Shown here one piece after another: positions 61,936 to 64,000 of a stretch of DNA of 64,000 nucleotides; position 1 is the stretch's first letter; the number at the start of each line of letters is the position of its first letter. Made by a program: the position numbers and the translations under genes. The DNA comes from Alsobacter sp046349155 (GTDB lineage Bacteria; Pseudomonadota; Alphaproteobacteria; Rhizobiales; Beijerinckiaceae): NCBI GenBank assembly GCA_046349155.1, contig JAXMCW010000004.1, forward strand, positions 434,001-498,000. The letters run 5' to 3'. Below the pieces are notes generated by a model. That model did not search any database. It was not told the origin of the DNA and worked only from the letters and a program-made list of their open reading frames with translations.

Positions 61936-62700
61936 TCACGCCGACGGGCGCGCCTCCCCGAAGGGCCAACCTCCGGAGAAGTCGACGATCGACCCTGTCA
62001 GGAACCGCGTCCTGACGGTCGCGAGGAAGGCGATGACCTCGCCGATCTCGTGCGGCTCGGCCAGGCGTCCGGCCGGAACGCTCCGCCGGACATAGTCACG
62101 GCCCCGCTCCGTCTCGCGGAACAGCGCGCCGGGATAATAGGCTTCGCTGTAGAGAAAGTTCGGCGCCACCGCGTTCACCACCACCTGGTCCTGCGCGAGG
62201 TCGATCGCGAGCGAGCGGACCATCGCGTTGACGGCCGCCCGGGCCGCGTCGGGAAAGGCGCCGCCCGGGAGCGGCAGGCGCGTGCGGTTCGAGGTGACGA
62301 GGACCACGTTGGCTCCGCCCTGCTCCCGCAGCCGCGGCAGGGCGGCCTGCACGAGGCGGAATGGAGCCTCGACCAGCCGGGCGTAGTTGAGGCGGAGCTC
62401 CTCGATCGGCGCGGTCTCCGGGCTGTGCGCCGGGGCGGGGTGATGATCGTTGCTCACGATGGCCTGCAGGCTCCCGGCCCGCTGGAAGGCGGCCTCGGCG
62501 ATGGCCTCGGGTTCGGCCGCGACGACCGGCTCGAGCCTCGGCCGGCCGGCTGCGAAGGCGCGCCAGGCGTCGGCCTGCGAGAAGGCCGCGTCGTGCGCCA
62601 GCACGTGGAAGCCGGCATCGAGGAGCGCGGCGACGGCGGGCGGACCGGCGAAGCCGGTGGCATTGGTCACGAGAGCGCGGCGGTCCTGGTCGTCGGCCAA
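61936..62700 (-). CDS. Halohydrin-dehalogenase-like SDR with a substituted catalytic tyrosine
   Basis: 254 residues, start TTG 62700 (GGTG seven bases upstream; an in-frame TGA lies just before it). RRALVTNATGFAGP replaces the SDR cofactor loop, as in halohydrin dehalogenases, which use that site for halide rather than NAD. HDAAFSQADAWRAFA, IVSNDHHPAP and PNFLYSEAYYPG also match that family. The catalytic set is S137-x12-P150-x3-R154: serine and arginine are kept at HheC spacing, but the tyrosine position is proline (F149 precedes it). It lies opposite to the pgk and fba genes. Activity is therefore doubtful; it may be a pseudoenzyme or a new type. Confidence 0.72.
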   Translation of the reverse strand: MADDQDRRALVTNATGFAGPPAVAALLDAGFHVLAHDAAFSQADAWRAFAAGRPRLEPVVAAEPEAIAEAAFQRAGSLQAIVSNDHHPAPAHSPETAPIEELRLNYARLVEAPFRLVQAALPRLREQGGANVVLVTSNRTRLPLPGGAFPDAARAAVNAMVRSLAIDLAQDQVVVNAVAPNFLYSEAYYPGALFRETERGRDYVRRSVPAGRLAEPHEIGEVIAFLATVRTRFLTGSIVDFSGGWPFGEARPSA

Positions 62701-62952
62701 GGTCGATCACCGTGGGAAGGGTGAATGCCGAGGATCATAGTCCCGCTCCGCCGCCGGAGGCGAGCCGCCCGACGCCGCCTGCCCGGGGCTCGCCTGCGGG
62801 CCGTCTTGCATTTACCCTGAACGCAGCTTGCGCCCCGGAACCCGTCGCCTGCGCCGGGGCTTTGCCCGATTGCTAATTCCGCAGGCCATGAAAATGCTCT
62901 ACGGAAACGCCACACCCAGGTTGCAAGAAGCCGCTCGGAGGAGATTCAGGAC

Positions 62953-64000
62953 ATGGCGCGCATCACGCTGAGGCAATTGCTCGATCACGCTGCTGAGCAC
63001 AACTACGGCGTGCCGGCCTTCAATATTAACAACATGGAGCAGGCGCTCGCCATCATGGAAGCCGCCAGCGCCGTGGACGCGCCGGTGATCATCCAGGCCT
63101 CCCGCGGGGCGCGCCAATATGCCAACGACATCATGCTCAAGCACATGATGGACGCGCTCACCGAGATCTATCCGGGCATCCCCGTCTGCGTGCATCTCGA
63201 CCATGGCAACAACGCCGCGACGTGCATGACGGCGATCCAGGCCGGCTTCACCTCGGTGATGATGGACGGCTCGCTGAAGGAAGACGGCAAGACGCCGGGC
63301 GACTGGGAATACAACGTCGGCATCACCAAGACCGTGGTGGACATGGCCCATCTCGGTGGCATTTCGGTCGAGGGCGAACTGGGCGTGCTCGGCTCGCTCG
63401 AGACCGGCATGGGCGACAAGGAGGACGGGCACGGCGCCGAGGGCAAGCTCTCGCACGACCAGCTCCTGACGAACCCGCAGGAGGCCGTCGAGTTCGTGCG
63501 CGCCACCAAGGTCGATGCGCTCGCCATCGCCATGGGCACCTCGCACGGGGCCTACAAGTTCTCCCGCAAGCCGGACGGCGCCATCCTCGCCATGAACGTG
63601 ATCGAGGAGATCCATCGCCTGCTGCCCAACATGCACCTCGTCATGCACGGCTCCTCCTCTGTGCCGCAGGACCTCCAGGACATCATCAACGAGTTCGGCG
63701 GCAAGATGCCCCAGACCTGGGGCGTGCCGGTCGAGGAGATCCAGCGCGGCATCAAGCACGGCGTCCGCAAGATCAACATCGACACGGATAACCGCATGGC
63801 CATGACCGGCCAGATCCGCAAGGTGCTCGCCCAGCACCCCGGCGAGTTCGACCCGCGCAAGTACCTCAAGCCCGCCATGGAGGCCATGACGAAGCTCTGC
63901 CGCCAGCGGATGGAGGAGTTCGGAACGGCGGGCCAGGCCTCCAAGATCAAGCGCGTGCTCAGCCCCGCCGAGATGGCCAAGGCCTATGCTGCGGGCTCGC
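62953..64000 (+). CDS. fba: Class II fructose-bisphosphate aldolase (3' end missing)
   Basis: 349 codons up to the window edge, lacking only a short C-terminus. Zinc-dependent aldolase. VCVHLDHGNNAATC near residue 77 and VMMDGSLKEDGKTPGDWEYNV near 98 are family motifs. SVEGELGVLGSLETGMGDKEDGHGAEG near 138 follows. GTSHGAYKF, MHGSSSVP and KINIDTDNRMAMTG complete the active site. It is the subtype found in Calvin-cycle operons as well as in glycolysis. A GGAGGAG sequence lies upstream of the ATG. Confidence 0.95.
   Translation, partial: MARITLRQLLDHAAEHNYGVPAFNINNMEQALAIMEAASAVDAPVIIQASRGARQYANDIMLKHMMDALTEIYPGIPVCVHLDHGNNAATCMTAIQAGFTSVMMDGSLKEDGKTPGDWEYNVGITKTVVDMAHLGGISVEGELGVLGSLETGMGDKEDGHGAEGKLSHDQLLTNPQEAVEFVRATKVDALAIAMGTSHGAYKFSRKPDGAILAMNVIEEIHRLLPNMHLVMHGSSSVPQDLQDIINEFGGKMPQTWGVPVEEIQRGIKHGVRKINIDTDNRMAMTGQIRKVLAQHPGEFDPRKYLKPAMEAMTKLCRQRMEEFGTAGQASKIKRVLSPAEMAKAYAAGS

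Overview
The window is chromosomal DNA from a GC-rich alphaproteobacterium, most likely of the order Hyphomicrobiales (Rhizobiales). Supporting this are the split PntA transhydrogenase (pntA1, pntA2, pntB), a malic enzyme with a C-terminal phosphotransacetylase domain beside mutS, lineage families (DUF2794, DUF4164, DUF1223, YdcH, IalB, a TadD-like TPR lipoprotein), a 50-residue aa3 oxidase subunit IV, 6S RNA between zapA and the 5-formyl-THF cyclo-ligase gene, and the order ruvC-ruvA-ruvB-ybgC-tolQRAB. No genus can be named. I saw no insertion sequence, prophage, CRISPR array, tRNA or rRNA. Nearly everything is core housekeeping, so the less expected features are small ones set inside conserved gene orders.

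Layout. 1-7.3 kb: mutS (cut by the window start) divergent from maeB, then a HAD hydrolase, an atypical histidine phosphatase, a TRIC-type channel and grpE. 7.3-12.5 kb: glnD, a protein with a lysine/alanine/serine repeat tail, a possible small exported protein and a TPR lipoprotein. 12.7-17.4 kb: an M17 aminopeptidase, an NlpC/P60 protein with a MarR-like regulator, AlkB, a YkvA-like protein and an HSD10-like SDR. 17.4-24.5 kb: htpG with a heat-shock-like promoter and an sRNA-like element just upstream, DUF2794, phhB, dapB, gpmA plus a GNAT gene, a quinone oxidoreductase and an ECF sigma factor. 24.6-31.2 kb: an IalB-family protein, rlmN, a membrane protein, and divergent acyl-CoA and propionyl-CoA synthetase genes.

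31.5-36.4 kb: small genes (YdcA-like, two YdcH), a GGDEF protein divergent from purEK, rpsU and a second TPR lipoprotein. 36.8-45.4 kb: pntA1-pntA2-pntB, oxidase subunit IV, ccmAB divergent from acnA, and a DUF1223 protein. 45.5-56.6 kb: a long minus-strand series reading zapA, 6S RNA, fau, ymdB-like, yebC, ruvC, a PaiB-like gene, ruvA, ruvB, ybgC, tolQ, tolR, tolA, tolB. DUF4164 lies upstream of zapA. 56.9-64 kb: the sugar-phosphate genes tkt, gap, pgk and fba (cut by the window end), with a halohydrin-dehalogenase-like SDR on the opposite strand between pgk and fba.

How it fits together. The window holds central carbon metabolism (maeB, acnA, gpmA, tkt-gap-pgk-fba, prpE), redox and respiration (pntAB, ccmAB, oxidase subunit IV), nitrogen signalling (glnD), heat shock (grpE and htpG share a promoter architecture), DNA repair (mutS, alkB, ruvABC) and envelope or division functions (tolQRAB, zapA). 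The observations most worth following up are the dehalogenase-like SDR whose catalytic tyrosine position is proline, a perfect palindrome filling the spacer of the tkt promoter, the candidate sRNA upstream of htpG, an inverted repeat in front of an ECF sigma gene with no neighbouring anti-sigma gene, a PaiB-like gene inserted between ruvC and ruvA, and a 22-bp motif shared by the tolQ and TPR-lipoprotein upstream regions.
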